Below, piece after piece: positions 10,184 to 23,975 of a stretch of DNA of 64,000 nt. The notes beneath the pieces were generated by a model, which saw nothing but the letters and a program-made list of their open reading frames with translations, did no database searches and had not been told where the DNA came from. The position numbers were made by a program, and so were the translations under genes. Positions within the stretch are counted from its first letter, which is position 1; each line of letters starts with the position of its first letter. Source of the stretch: Trametopsis cervina (Eukaryota > Basidiomycota > Agaricomycetes > Polyporales > Irpicaceae); the NCBI GenBank assembly GCA_022385755.1, contig MU278351.1, positions 1,366,638 to 1,430,637 of the forward strand, read 5' to 3'.

Positions 10184-13100
10184 ATGCCATCCAAAGGAAA
10201 AGCTGCCAAGCGGAAATATAGCCCGGAAGTTACGGAGTTCGAGGTGCAAGCAAGGTCCTCGGAAGAAAATGTTAAGAGGGTGCGATGGGATGGCGTCGTG
10301 GAGCCGCAGGAAGACGAAGAAGCAAGCAATTCGGACGAAGAGGTTGAATCAGGCAAGGTAAGCAGGGAATGGGTGTCAGAAAACTCAGACTGAATACCGC
10401 CTCCAAGATTTGTCTCGCCGTAACGTGCCAGTTGTGAGTGCTAAAGCATAGTTCTGCCACATATCTTGTGACTACGAGCAGTGGACGACTGGGAGGCGCA
10501 TATTATGACCCAGTAACGTCAAAGATCTACGTACTGGAGGATGTCCATGAGAGTCCGCAGTACGACCTCACTCAAATGCGTAAGTGCAAGGTCGCTGTTG
10601 AAAGTATATTGCTTGACGCTCTATAAGTCGTCGAACAAGCCAACCCGGACGTAGTTTTGGTGAGTTCTAAGGCCGAAGATGGCTGTATAGATATGCTACG
10701 CAGCTTCAGTTGAGTGCACCGAGCGAAGGCAGTCCGCATATACTCATTGAGATTGGTGTTATAGTGGATACGACGTCCGGTGTTTTTCAAGTCAGACCTT
10801 TCAAGGACTTTCTGCCCAATAAAGGGCGTGATCGTGTATTGTCATTACGTTTACTTACCGTCCTACCTACTGGATCCTCGAACAACCCTGCATCGTCAGA
10901 ATCCAGCTCTGACTCCGAGCCGAGGAACGCATATGACTTCATGCGAAAGAGAAAAGAATCGACCGGCGACCCGACGACACAAAGATGGAACGCTTCTATC
11001 AGGTTAGCAAATCATACCTCTACTGAGCACAATCCGCTGTGTGTAAGTATATTGGTCTTGTCGCTTCGCATTTCCACATTTTGATATAGCACCCTCAGCT
11101 CGGCGCTGTAGGGGCACTGCTGGACCACCTTGTACGAATGCGTGCAGTAAGCAGCCTCGAGGATGAAGGCATTGGCGGGCTGGAAATTCGAGACATAGAG
11201 AGCCTTGCTCTCAAGGACACCATGCAAATTAATAGCGACGCCCTGTACTCCCTTCAGGTGTTCGATAACGAGAACCATGCGTCTGTACACTCGGAGAAGA
11301 CAAAGGAAGGTCTTTCATTATTCGGTATCCTAAACAACACCAGGACATCCCTAGGCAGGAACTTAATGAGACAGTGGTTATTAAGACCCTCGCTTTCCCT
11401 ACTTGTCATAATCGCAAGACACGATGCGGTGGCGTGCTTCATGCGCCCTGAGAACATTAGTACCGCGAACAGCATGCACAATCATCTGAAGGGAATTAGG
11501 AATGTGCCGAAAATGCTTCAGTCCGTTAATTCCGGAAGGGCGAAAGTATCCGACTGGCTAGGCCTGGTGAAGGTATGTCCAACGTTTTCATTACCTTATC
11601 CATGAATCATCAATTTGTCAGTTCGCATTTCATTCCGTGATGTTACGCGATGCGCTCGCTGAGCTCAATAACGCTGGGAACGTGGAAGTCGTGAAGAGGG
11701 TGGGTAAATATCCGACTCGCGTTATGAAATATCTGATATCGTTTTAGCTTTCGGATGCTCTCGACGTCGCTAGTTTCAAGGAGGTCGGCAATGCAGTAAA
11801 CCGTATTGTGAGTACGACCACGCTGTGTGCCACATTTCTGATGACAAGCACCTCGTGTAGATTGACTGGGAAGAATCTTCTACCAGCGATAGGATATGCG
11901 TGCGCCCGCACATCGACGAGGACCTCGACAAATGGAAACATATTTATCACGGTATAGATACCGTGCTGGTAAGTTTATATTCGATGCGAGCACGAGTGGC
12001 TCAATTTTATATTTGATAGTCGAAAGTTGCAGAACGTGTATCAATGACAGTGCCTCCGGACTATGCTGAGACGCTTAACGTAGTCTACTTCCCTCAACTA
12101 GGTATATTTTAAGGAAATAGACGTCAGAGTACCGGACTTGATAACGCGTTTCTCACAGGGTTCCTCATCTGTGTGCCCTTGCGTGAAGAGTGGAAAGACG
12201 GTGCTATAGATATTCTGGAGGGATGGAGCTTCCAGGTTCGTCACTATGATCCGTGTCTTATGCTAGTAATTGAGGCGGCCATAGTTTTCTTCAGAGCGAG
12301 TCAAGATTCTATTGAGCACGTATAGCCTTACTTACCCCTTATCCAGAGCACAGGTGTACTTCAAATCTGAACAGATGCATGGTAGGGTCATCGTTCTCTT
12401 ATACCGGCGCCGTTCTCATCCGTTTTTATAGATCTTGACAAGCATGTCGGCGATATACATTCTGCAATAGTCGGTGAGCAAACACACGCGTTGTGAAGAC
12501 ACAACCCATGTTCAACCTGTGCAGACAAGGAGATTGAGATCATCCAGAAACTTTTGGAAGACGTCATGGTCTATGAGCCAGTCATGACGAAGGCTTGTGA
12601 TATTTGTGCGGAACTGGACTGTCTATTATCCTTTGCGGAAGCATCAAGAGCGTATAACTATTGTCGGCCAACGATGTCCGAGGAGAACATTATGATCGTC
12701 AAGGATGGAAGGTGAGTCTCCAGGCATATACATTTTCTCTGCTCATATGACTACGTTCTAGGCATCCGTTACAAGAGCTCGTCGTTGACACATTCGTCCC
12801 AAATGATGTTTTCCTCGTGGGTTCTGACTTTTCCGGAGACACGGCTCTCTTGGACGGGGTGGACACCATCTTCACTGAACCAGGGGACGACGACTGCCGA
12901 AACAGCATCGTTGTGTGCACTGGTGCAAACGCGTGTGGGAAGGTGAGGGCAAGAATTAAATAGACCATGCCATCTGCTGACCGGCGCATGTGTTGCACGC
13001 TTTAGAGTGTATACTTGAAACAGGTGCGTGCAGCGGCTGCCACGAGATATACATCCATAATCCTCAACACCCTGATGTCAGGCGGCTCTAATACAGTACA

Positions 13101-14258
13101 TGGCGCAGGTCAGTCACAAGTACCAAGCCGGTCAAAACCCTAACTGGTGTTTGCCTTTTCAGATTGGCTGGTAAGTGTTCATTCTCTTGGTTTATGCGGG
13201 CCAAGCTGACCGCCTCTAGTTTTGTGCCAGCAAGCTCCGCAATCCTAGGCATCGCCGATAAAAGTACGCTGACTTTGTGAGCCTGATCACGCGTCCGGTC
13301 TCTGAGGCTCGGGTCAAATAGTTTTCACCCGCATCCAAACACGAGAATCGGTGTCAAAGGTGCATATCTCGGTGCTATTATTGTCATTCCGGACATGCTG
13401 AAGCTTATCTCTCTAGGTACAATCGGCGTTTATGATCGACCTCAACCAGGTGTCCCTAGCTCTCCGGAATGCAACGTCAAGATCATTAATATTGCTAGAT
13501 GAATTTGGGAAGGGTACGGTGTCGGCAGGTTTGTCATGTTCAAAGACTGGCTTTGAGTCCGGGTTTAACCTTGAATATAGATGGCGCAGGTCTGTTCTTT
13601 GGTATTCTCAAATACCTCATTGGGCAGAAATCGGCGTGTCCAAAGGTCCTGGCGGCAACACATTTCCATGAACTCTTCAGGGATGACATAGTCATACCTG
13701 AGCACCTACCAGTAACTTTCGTTCACATGCGGATTGTCCTGACCTCTAGCAAAGGCGATATCCTGATGCCGGACGAGAATAGCGGAAGCGACGACGATGA
13801 GAAGGGGGACGACATGAGAGTGCTCCCTGGGGAGCGAATAACCTATCTATACAAGTGAGCTTGGCGGTGTTTCCGTAGCTTGTGTACTTCACAAGCGTCC
13901 CCTCTAGGATCAGCAAAGGCCTCAGTCTTAACTCTTTCGCAGCGATGTGCGCTGAGCTATTCGGCGTTCCTCGTCAAGTTGTTGAAAGGGCACGCTATGT
14001 CAGGTAAATTGCCGATCTGATTTCCGTCCTTTGGGTGGCGGTGAAGTGATTTCTCCTAGCCACCTTCTATCTTCGCACGAATTGGGACAGCTACTTGACG
14101 AGGAGATGACCGACGCTGAACGTGCCGAGCTCGGAGAAGCCGAAGAAGTTTGTCGTCGATTCCTTGCGTGGGACCTCGAAGCCACAAGGGGTGAAGCAAC
14201 AGGTAAAGTGAAAGAGCTTTTGAATCAAGTGGTAGGCAGAGAAGATACGGAGGAGTAA
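10184..14258 (+). CDS. MSH5: MutS protein homologue 5 (meiotic crossover factor)
   Basis: Very intron-rich gene (about 20 introns), roughly 900 residues. MSH5 pairs with MSH4 to stabilise Holliday-junction intermediates during meiotic crossing-over; it does not repair mismatches. Support: an acidic N-terminal tail ([18 protein letters not shown]) without the MutS mismatch-binding domain [18 protein letters not shown], the core domain segment [27 protein letters not shown], and the ATPase region [15 protein letters not shown], Walker [31 protein letters not shown], Walker [13 protein letters not shown] and ATHFHELF. The AFMIDLNQV motif and the order of blocks favour MSH5 over MSH4 or MSH2/6. 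The last exons contain an acidic insert ([11 protein letters not shown]). Start at 10184 is the first ATG in the coding frame. Some internal exon borders remain unverified. Confidence 0.9.
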
Positions 14259-14320
14259 TCCTGGCAGCTCCTTGTATACAAGACATATTGCAATGTTATT
14301 CATAGCGCAAATTTGAAGAT

Positions 14321-14661
14321 ATGGCCATCATCCGTGACCTCCCGGGCTGCTGTGTTGACATTTGCATCATTTGCATCAGTCGCTGCGGTCTTGATCTGTG
14401 GCCACACCGTCAACATCAACCAAAGAACACCAAAAAGATGCTCGCAGAAAGGGATGATCTTGGAAGTTATGATATATCATCGGTTCAACAGCGTGATTCT
14501 GCGCAATGGCCATCTATAGGATATGGTACGTATCTAAATTGGCAGATGAATGATGCACTTAGGCGGCGCGATTCTAATGAATGTCAACATTTCCAGCTGG
14601 CCCGTGGAAGATGGACGTTTGCGTCAAGCTGTGTGGGCAGATTGTACCTGAAGCGAAGTAG
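14321..14661 (+). CDS. Possible small spliced gene, unknown function
   Basis: I do not recognise this. A convincing intron lies at 14526-14596 (donor GTACGT, branch CTAATGA, acceptor TTTCCAG). Exons 14321-14525 and 14597-14661 join in frame to 89 residues: a Cys-rich N-terminus (CCVDICIICISRC), a charged middle (KKMLAERDD) and the end CVKLCGQIVPEAK. A competing frame from ATG 14313 encodes a hydrophobic helix (AAVLTFASFASVAAVLIC), so the true start and frame of the first exon are unsettled. It starts only 62 bp after the MSH5 stop, so this could also be a spliced 3' untranslated part of MSH5. Confidence 0.25.
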
Positions 14662-15497
14662 CATCTTACGGTACTTATCGCCATCGGTTGTAGCGCCGGA
14701 AATGAATGCGCGAGGATCAACTGTATGAGGATACGAGGATGTGTTAGCGGCAAGACGTCCGGAGGTGATCACGGAACTGCTCCTGGTTCTCCCTCCGAGT
14801 GTCGTAAGTGAAGCGCGCTTTCTTTGGGAATGAATTCTATACAAGCTATCCGTGATGTGCCCCGAAGCGATGGTCAATTTCTGACTTGTGTTTCAGGCCA
14901 TCGAGTCCTCCGAGGCCTCCTTTCTAAGCACTTCTCCCACGCCTCAGTACTTAGAGATCTGGCAACACCATTGAACAAGGTTCTGTGGTTACTTACAACG
15001 GTCATATCATCCTCGATAGTGCGCTAAGCCACTCCATCTGTCAATATGCATGGTTTCATATGCAGCTTCCTCTACTAGCTTGTGGCCTTCTATCCGTCTG
15101 AACAAAACCGCCTGATGCTTGCAGCGTCTCTTGTGGCAACTTCCCACATTCCTGTATCTTCTGCATGAAATCATCACTGCTGCATCGCAACCATTCCTGC
15201 AATGGTGTCTTCCGCTTAACATGAACGGTGAAAGTTTTCCTGCATTACAACGGTTGCCTGATTCGCATTTGTCATGCATCGGGCAATATTTGATCGTGAC
15301 TTATGCCGCTGGAATCTGCCACCTGCTCCCGTCTTCATCATAGGCCACAGTCTCCTTAGTCACTGCTTACGTTCGCTCGTTACCCCCCTGCTACGTCTCT
15401 CCTTCACCAGAACGCGAGCGCAAAGCAGGCTTTGGCTCACCACTCCTAATAGCACCACTTAACCAACTCTCATACATCCAAGCTATACACCAGCAAT
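14662..15497. other. Intergenic: upstream region of Ypk1/Gad8 kinase
   Basis: About 835 bp. Pyrimidine-rich stretches at 15345-15480 just before the kinase ATG are typical of strongly transcribed fungal promoters. Several open frames on both strands show no domain and are not called. Confidence 0.5.
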
Positions 15498-17630
<2,133 letters not shown>

Positions 17631-18709
17631 ACTGGTACACCGTTCAAGGATCCATTCAATACCATCCACAAGCTCATCTCCATACCCTGCACATCTATCC
17701 CCTAATAGTCAATCCCATCTCGTCCCGTCCGTTGCTGTTTGCTCCTGCTTCACATTCCCCGTGATCCCACATCTCGATTCGAAATCTGGTCTTGTAATAT
17801 CCTACCTCAAACACCGTTATTCTCTTCGTTATCCGTGCTCACTCGTTAATCCGGCTCTTGGTCCTCCCTGTTTTGTTTTTGGATTATGGATCGCGCTCTT
17901 GCCCCGTGCTCTGCTGGGAGTAGTATACACACCCTCGCTCATTTGTAATTCTCGTACACCTCACTCACTATACATCATACATCATATATACGTGCATCTT
18001 CGCCCTCATAGCAGTCATCCAGCTTTCCCCTTCCTGATCCATCACACAGTCGGCCAGCCACAAGTTGAACTTATTGTGTATGCGGTTGCCATAACGCACT
18101 GCGCGATATACGCTATAAATTAGCCTGCTCATACAACATTTATCGCTGAACTTGTAGGTCCTCGAGGGCAGCTGGTGAGGAAATTGTCGAACTACAAATT
18201 CGAAATACGCATACCTGGGGATCGGTGACTGCCGATACCCGCTTGTCTCCCGCCATGACGGCGTGCTGGCCAATGACAATTCACCACTGCAAATGGCAAA
18301 TTGCAACCTTGAACTTATAGCGTTGTTCAGTAGTGACACTCGGTGTACTGGTATGCATCCCCTCTTGAGTTGTGCTGGTACGTCACCTTAATCTTTGTTT
18401 CTATGCAGCAATTGTAAAATCCGCTTCTAGCAGGCTCGCGGTCAAATGCTGGTGCTGCAAGATGTGAATTCAGATCACCTCGGGACTCTACGAGACAGAA
18501 GCGTGGAGACTCATCATTTTAGAATGGCAGTGAGAAGATTGTCGTAGCTCGGTGGGAAGTCGAGATGGGGTGTCTCGACGGCCCGTGTAATATGCACCTG
18601 AGCATAAGACTGGCTCAGCTGACGGAAGGAAAGGCTACTTCTTCGATGGACAGCTATATTATAATAGGCGAGAGAACGACTGCGGCTCTGGGCGTTCACT
18701 TGCTCTACG
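17631..18709. other. Intergenic between kinase and CE16 esterase
   Basis: About 1.08 kb. The first 400 bp are AT/pyrimidine-rich, probably 3' UTR of the kinase. No supported gene or RNA; small frames are not conserved-looking. Confidence 0.5.
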
Positions 18710-20233
18710 ATGATGCTCTCTGCACTGTACATGCCAATGCTCGCACTGTCTACAGCTTCCGTCGCTGAGAAATTCAGCTGGATGGATACAAAGTATGTGT
18801 ACGCCTTCGGCGACTCATATACTTTCGTTCAAGGCACGAAAGGGTTTCCGAAGTTCAGGTACTTGACTCCTTATTTCCACCTAACGATCGCCGTCTCATG
18901 CGATCGCTACACAGCTTCATTGGGGACGCATTCAATTTCGGATTCACTCCGCAGGAGCTTCTTTCCGACGAGATCCTGCCTAAAAATGTAAGGGTCTCTC
19001 GAAATCCCGATCACTTGTCCTGCGGCTGACGTCGGCAATGAATCGATAGACAAGTTCAGATGGCGCGAACTGGGTGAGTGACTATATACACCGTATACAG
19101 GTGTGAGACTGAGTTACATCACCCTTTGACAATGCAGATCGAGTACCTGACACGCTGCTTCGAAGGTCTTCCTGTTCAATGCACGTCGCATCAGCTGTGG
19201 AACTTTGCCTTCGCGGGAGCAGACATCGATCCCAACCTGTAAGCCACACCTTTATAGGATAGTCAATAATTGATTGCCATTTGAACAGACTTCCCCTGCA
19301 CCACAATTTTACAATTGACCTCGTTGACGAGGTGAAGCAGTGGGCAACATACGCGGCGGACGTCATTCCGCATCCTCCGAACAGTACGCTCACTGCGTGG
19401 TGGATCGGCATCAACGATACAGGGGACTCCTTTAGAAATAAGACGGTCAGTGGAACGATGTCATTCATGTGCATATTTACCGGCACGGATCTACTTCACC
19501 GAGACTAAGGAGCCTTCATCATATCCCACTGGCCGTAACTCTCATTTGATGACCAAAGCTCCTATTTCTAACCATTCCCATTGTTCATGTAGATCACGGA
19601 CTGGACGGCATTCTGGCGACAAGAAATGACGTCGTACTTCAACGCTGTCGTGCGTAGTTCATTCCCCTTACCCCACTGCAACCCACCCCGTATTAATTAA
19701 TGCACCATGATAAATCTGCAGGATCTCGCATACAACAAGGGGCTCAAGGGCACGTACCTCTTCATCAACGTCCCGCCAGGAAACCGCGCTCCCGCGCGCA
19801 ACGGTGACCCCGCAGGGCAAGCTGCACAACAGGCGAACATAGAGCTGTATAACAGCATCCTGGCCGAGTTTGTTCAGGCGTTAGGAGCCCGCCACCCGGA
19901 TCTCAGTCTTCTCACCTTTGACTCCTATACGTGGTTCAATCAAATTCTGGACGATGCAGCGTTTTATGGGTTTACCAACACGACAGGGTACAGCACGTAC
20001 CTTGAGCAATGTTGAAACCTCGATGCTGATATGTATTCTCGTTTACCGCAGGTTCTGCCAATGCTCAGATCCCGCGTTCTTTTGGTTCGGTCAGTCCATT
20101 CATATCCTTCATTTCGAAATGCTACCCTAATGCACATCGCATTCACCTTGTAGACGATGGGCATCCGACAGAACGTGTTCACCAACTCCTCGCCCAAGCG
20201 ATCGAAGGCATGCTTCTGCAGGCTTCAACTTGA
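18710..20233 (+). CDS. Secreted SGNH/GDSL esterase, carbohydrate esterase family 16-like
   Basis: About 340 residues in seven or more exons. An N-terminal secretion signal (MMLSALYMPMLALSTASVA) is followed by block I of the GDSL/SGNH fold, YVYAFGDSYTFVQG (catalytic Ser in GDS). Block II is NFAFAGADID (Gly), block III WWIGINDTGDS (Asn), and block V DDGHPTERVHQLLA (catalytic Asp and His). The spacing is that of fungal CE16 acetyl esterases, which remove acetyl groups from hemicellulose oligosaccharides; other fungal GDSL lipases cannot be excluded. Several N-glycosylation sequons (HNFT, NDTG, NNT-like). All catalytic residues are present, so the enzyme should be active. It fits the plant-wall theme of the GH10 and GH131 genes elsewhere in the window. 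Confidence 0.87.
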
Positions 20234-21588
20234 GGAGAAACATGCGTCGTGCACATGAATATGTCAGTATCGTCCACGGTATTAGAAGCACGCTAATGTC
20301 CGCGTACGACACATACGCACGTAACTCGCCTAGTAACCATCGAAATCATGTTTAGGAGATGCAGTCATCACCCACACCCTCTCGTTGCTACAATACAGTA
20401 ACATCCTCAATCCGGGACGCATTCCGGATTCTCGCTAATTCCAATCGGCAGTACGTACAAATGGGCATACAGGCTTGCCCGCACCGCACGGTTTTAATTA
20501 TGCATGCGATCTGCTCTGTTCAGATTACGGACAGCACCGCAATCTTGCAGGTAGATCATATCGTACGAAATCACGTTTCGACGTCCTCACAGCGCACCCC
20601 CTATGTGCCAGTGTCTCCTGTCATCTCGATCTGCCCTTCCGTACTGTATGTCATGGGTATACAGCGTCAGAACATGGTCTACGTATGTACACTTACGCGT
20701 CCTGCGCTCAATGCGATCTGCACAATCACATTCGTGGACACTTGCTCTTGCGAACTGCGCCACGCCTCGTACGCGAGGCGAGGAAGGGCATACGTATTTG
20801 CTCGCGGGAGATGAGATATGCATGGGCTGCGTCGAGCCAGAAGGACGTGAGACGTAACCCCGCCTCGCATCGCCTCAAGGCATGTTCGAGCTGCGTACAT
20901 CCCATGACATGTAGCTGCATAAGCAGCGTTCTGACGACGCTACGGAGTTCATGCTCTGTCATCCATCCTCAGGAAGGGCCATAGAATGAGCAGTCATTTG
21001 TTCATGCTCGTTTATGTGCATGGATCCCTGCTTGACCCATGAAGGGAGCCTGTATTTTGCCTGTCGATTTACGACGTGCGAGCAGCTTGCAATTGCGCGA
21101 ACCTCACGTTCCGTGTCAATATCACCGACACAACAGCACACGAGGCATCGAGCGAGAAGAAGCGGCACCTATTTCCACAATTGAAACACATGGTAGGGAC
21201 GAGTAAAACCAACTCTGCCGCTGCCGCCTGTCTGTCATGCATATCTGACCAGATACACAAAAACACAAACGAGGCAGCAGGAACGAAAAGCTCCGATCGA
21301 GAGAATAAGAGAAAGAAAAACAGACAGAAATATATATGTAACACCAGAAATGGCGGGGACAACCGAGCGAGCGAGGTATACGTTGTGGCTACGAGGGTTC
21401 CGGGGGATAAGGATTATATAACGCGTGATACGTTAAAAACACAGCGGACACCGTGAGGGGAGGGAGACGAGAGGAGGAGAAGGAGGCGCGGCGCGGGGGG
21501 CTAGAAAAGCATAGTACGCAGAAGAGCAGAGTAAAAAGGAATGTGGGCGGCGTTTATCAGAGGTAGGATCGCAGGGGCGGTGCGTTGC
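20234..21588. other. Convergent intergenic region, CE16 esterase / VAP
   Basis: About 1.35 kb between two convergent genes. Contains a purine-rich tract at 21270-21500 (plus strand) near the VAP stop codon, probably in its 3' UTR. Open frames on both strands at 20359-21000 lack domains. No RNA gene recognised. Confidence 0.5.
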
Positions 21589-23004
21589 TCAGAAGAAGAG
21601 ATACGTGGTGATGAACACACCGAGCGCAACGATGATGACCACCTGCAGCGGCACGCCTTCCTGCGAAATCTGGCCCTCGTCCACATAACTCCCCACGTCC
21701 GTCTCCGGCCCAATCGTGCTTCCGTCGTCCGAGAGCGCGCGCGTGCGTCTGCGCAGTTCTGTCGTCGTGCCCGAGACGACTGAGGTGGACGGCGCCGTGC
21801 TGGGGTCTGGCATCGAAGAGATGAGATCTCTGAGTCGCTTGATCTCTAATTGGGCATCCTGCAGCTTTTCGAGCAATTCTGGATTCGGGTCTACTATCCT
21901 GGGTACGACTGCGGGGGCAGCGACAGGGGGCGGAGGGGCGGCTGGCGAGGGCGTGTGTACGTTGACGTTGACGACCGCAGGGGGCTCTTCGGGAGGCGAG
22001 GGCGCAACGACGGGTGGTACCTCTCTCGACAGAATATGCACTTCGGGCGGCGGTGTTGACGGTGCGTCGACGTGGATGTCGTGGTCCGAACGGTGCAGGT
22101 CATGGTCGTCCTGGAATTCTGGAATGGGGGCATGCCCGTTTTCAAAGTGTTGCGCGGTCGTGTTGTAGTGCTGCATAATACAAAACATACCCGTCAGAAT
22201 TCTCCGTGACAGAAACTGACAGATGCGTGAGGACGTACGTCAAGTCCACTGGGTCGTGCCGGGAACGGGTCTACATGTGCGTGTCCCTCGTCCTCCTCAG
22301 GCACCGTTTGTCCCTCTGGTGGCAGATATGCCACACGAATCTTCTGCGAATGGACTTCCTCCGCGGGTTCTCCAGACCACTATCACGGAGCTGTCAGATT
22401 CGCTACATTCCAGTCTTATCGAAACAACGCACGATGTCCTGCAACGGCAGCGTCTCCTTCTCCGGCGTGATCAACGTACTCTGGATCAAGAACTTATCCT
22501 TGCATTTCACAGCCAGCGGCGGTTCCTCCTTCATCGCCTGCAACATCACTGTGTTCACCCATCATCAGCGCCGAGGGACACACATAATGAACACAAGCGC
22601 AGGCCACGTACCCTGAACTTCAACCGTCTCGCCAGGCTCCACTCTCCCCGAGTTCGGTCGAACGCAATACAACTGCGCACAGAAGAACCCTATCAGAACA
22701 ACACACGCCAAAGAGTTCCGCCCATCAGGAAACACAAACCTTCGGTGCCGTCGTCTTCACCTTGAACGCAACCGGCTGCGAGTTCGTGTTCTTAATCGCC
22801 AGAGTCCGCTTTACATGCGTCGTCAGGGGTCCTGCACGAGCACCGTCAGCATGACCGCACTCTATTCACCACCCATAACTCCATGGGCTCCCATTTCGAC
22901 CGCCCCTCCAGAACCCCAACCGTCTGCCACGCAGCCCAAAAGCAAGGAGATAGAGACGTACGGTTGAACCCCAGCGTGCTGCTCGGCTCCAGTACGACAG
23001 ACAT
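21589..23004 (-). CDS. SCS2: VAP/Scs2-like ER tether (MSP domain, tail-anchored)
   Basis: Starts at 23004 (MSVVLEPSSTLGFN) and ends at 21589. The first 120 or so residues form an MSP domain: PLTTHVKRTLAIKNTNSQPVAFKVKTTAPK, LYCVRPNSGRVEPGETVEVQ, VMLQAMKEEPPLAVKCKDKFLIQS and KIRVAYLPPE (these strings are from successive exons). A long Pro/His/Asp-rich linker (HVDAPSTPPPEVHILSREVPP) leads to a coiled coil (ELLEKLQDAQLEIKRLRDLI) and a single C-terminal membrane helix (VVIIVALGVFITTYLFF), the VAP layout. These proteins sit in the ER membrane and bind FFAT-motif proteins at contact sites. The linker is longer than in yeast Scs2. Convergent with the CE16 gene. Confidence 0.9.
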
Positions 23005-23975
23005 ATCCGCGGCACGTCCTTGTGTGTATGTGTATATGTGCTCGGGTTACGACCAGCTAAGCTCTCACTCGCAAGGTGCAAAGAGGTATCTCCCTATCGG
23101 CTTCGAGCGTAGGAAGTTTCAAACGTGGTGCGCAGAAAAAGGGCAGACAGGCTAGTAAAGAGAAAAAGGTAAGAGTAAGAGGTAAAAGAAAAAAGGCGGG
23201 GCTTTGGACAGAGGGAAGGAAGAAGGCAAGAGTTGAGAGGCAAGAGAGGCAAGAGAGAGAGCGAGAGAGTTGGTGTGCGTGCGTGCGTGTGATGTGATGA
23301 CGGGTCGAGCCCGGCGCGCGTTTTGAGGCGGAGTCCCCCAGCGCTTCGCGGTCTCCCCCTCCCCCCAATCCATCATGCCAGATGCCAGAACACCACCATG
23401 TCTCGCTCCTGCAGCCTGCCTCACTCCGCATGCCTGCCTCCTTGCACACTGCGAGCACTGCGTGTCTGACGCATACCAGCTCCTGTTCGAACACCCAGCA
23501 CGCATCGCACGCGCAGCAAGCCGAGATCGTCTCCTTGGGCAGATGTGGCACCGTCACTCACAGGCCATCCCCATTACTTATCCAATCTGCCGCCTCGTGT
23601 CTGAGGCCCGCGCACGCAAAGGGGGCAACAGTTGTGTGTTACAGCATTTTTATTTGTACTGTAATATCTACTACTTACTGGCTATACTATGTAACGGATG
23701 ATATGACATGAGCGCGTTGAGATGTCGATGTGAGAGGGTATGGAAAAGACTGCGATATACCAAATAGGACTAGCGAAAAGACGAATAAGGGAAGCCGGGA
23801 AGCAACGAAAGAAACACCAGACGACGGACATTAGTGGCTGAGAACGGTGTGGGGGGTGGGAAACTATAGGCGGGTCCAAGATAACAGCGGGGTCATGTCG
23901 TAAGGCCAAAAAGCGGCGTCTAGAGAAAGCAATAAAAACAAAACACAAAAATGAGTCCGTGCGTGCCATGGTTCG
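23005..23975. promoter_or_regulatory. VAP promoter with long purine/pyrimidine tract; ABC-transporter 3' flank
   Basis: About 970 bp. At 23150-23275 the plus strand is almost pure purine (pyrimidine-rich on the strand of VAP), upstream of the VAP start, as in many constitutive fungal promoters, followed by a short GTGTGCGTGCGTGCGTGTG repeat. Frames through it are low-complexity artefacts. From about 23650 on it is AT-rich 3' flank of the ABC transporter. Confidence 0.5.

Noticed and set aside
20359..21000. Several 70-170-codon Cys/Arg-rich frames in all orientations between CE16 and VAP
   Set aside because: Mutually overlapping, no domain, located in the 3' flanks of two convergent genes.
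23375..23711. Two overlapping plus-strand frames rich in Cys/His/Ala between VAP and the ABC transporter
   Set aside because: Composition-driven; lie in the VAP upstream region, differ completely between frames, no motif.
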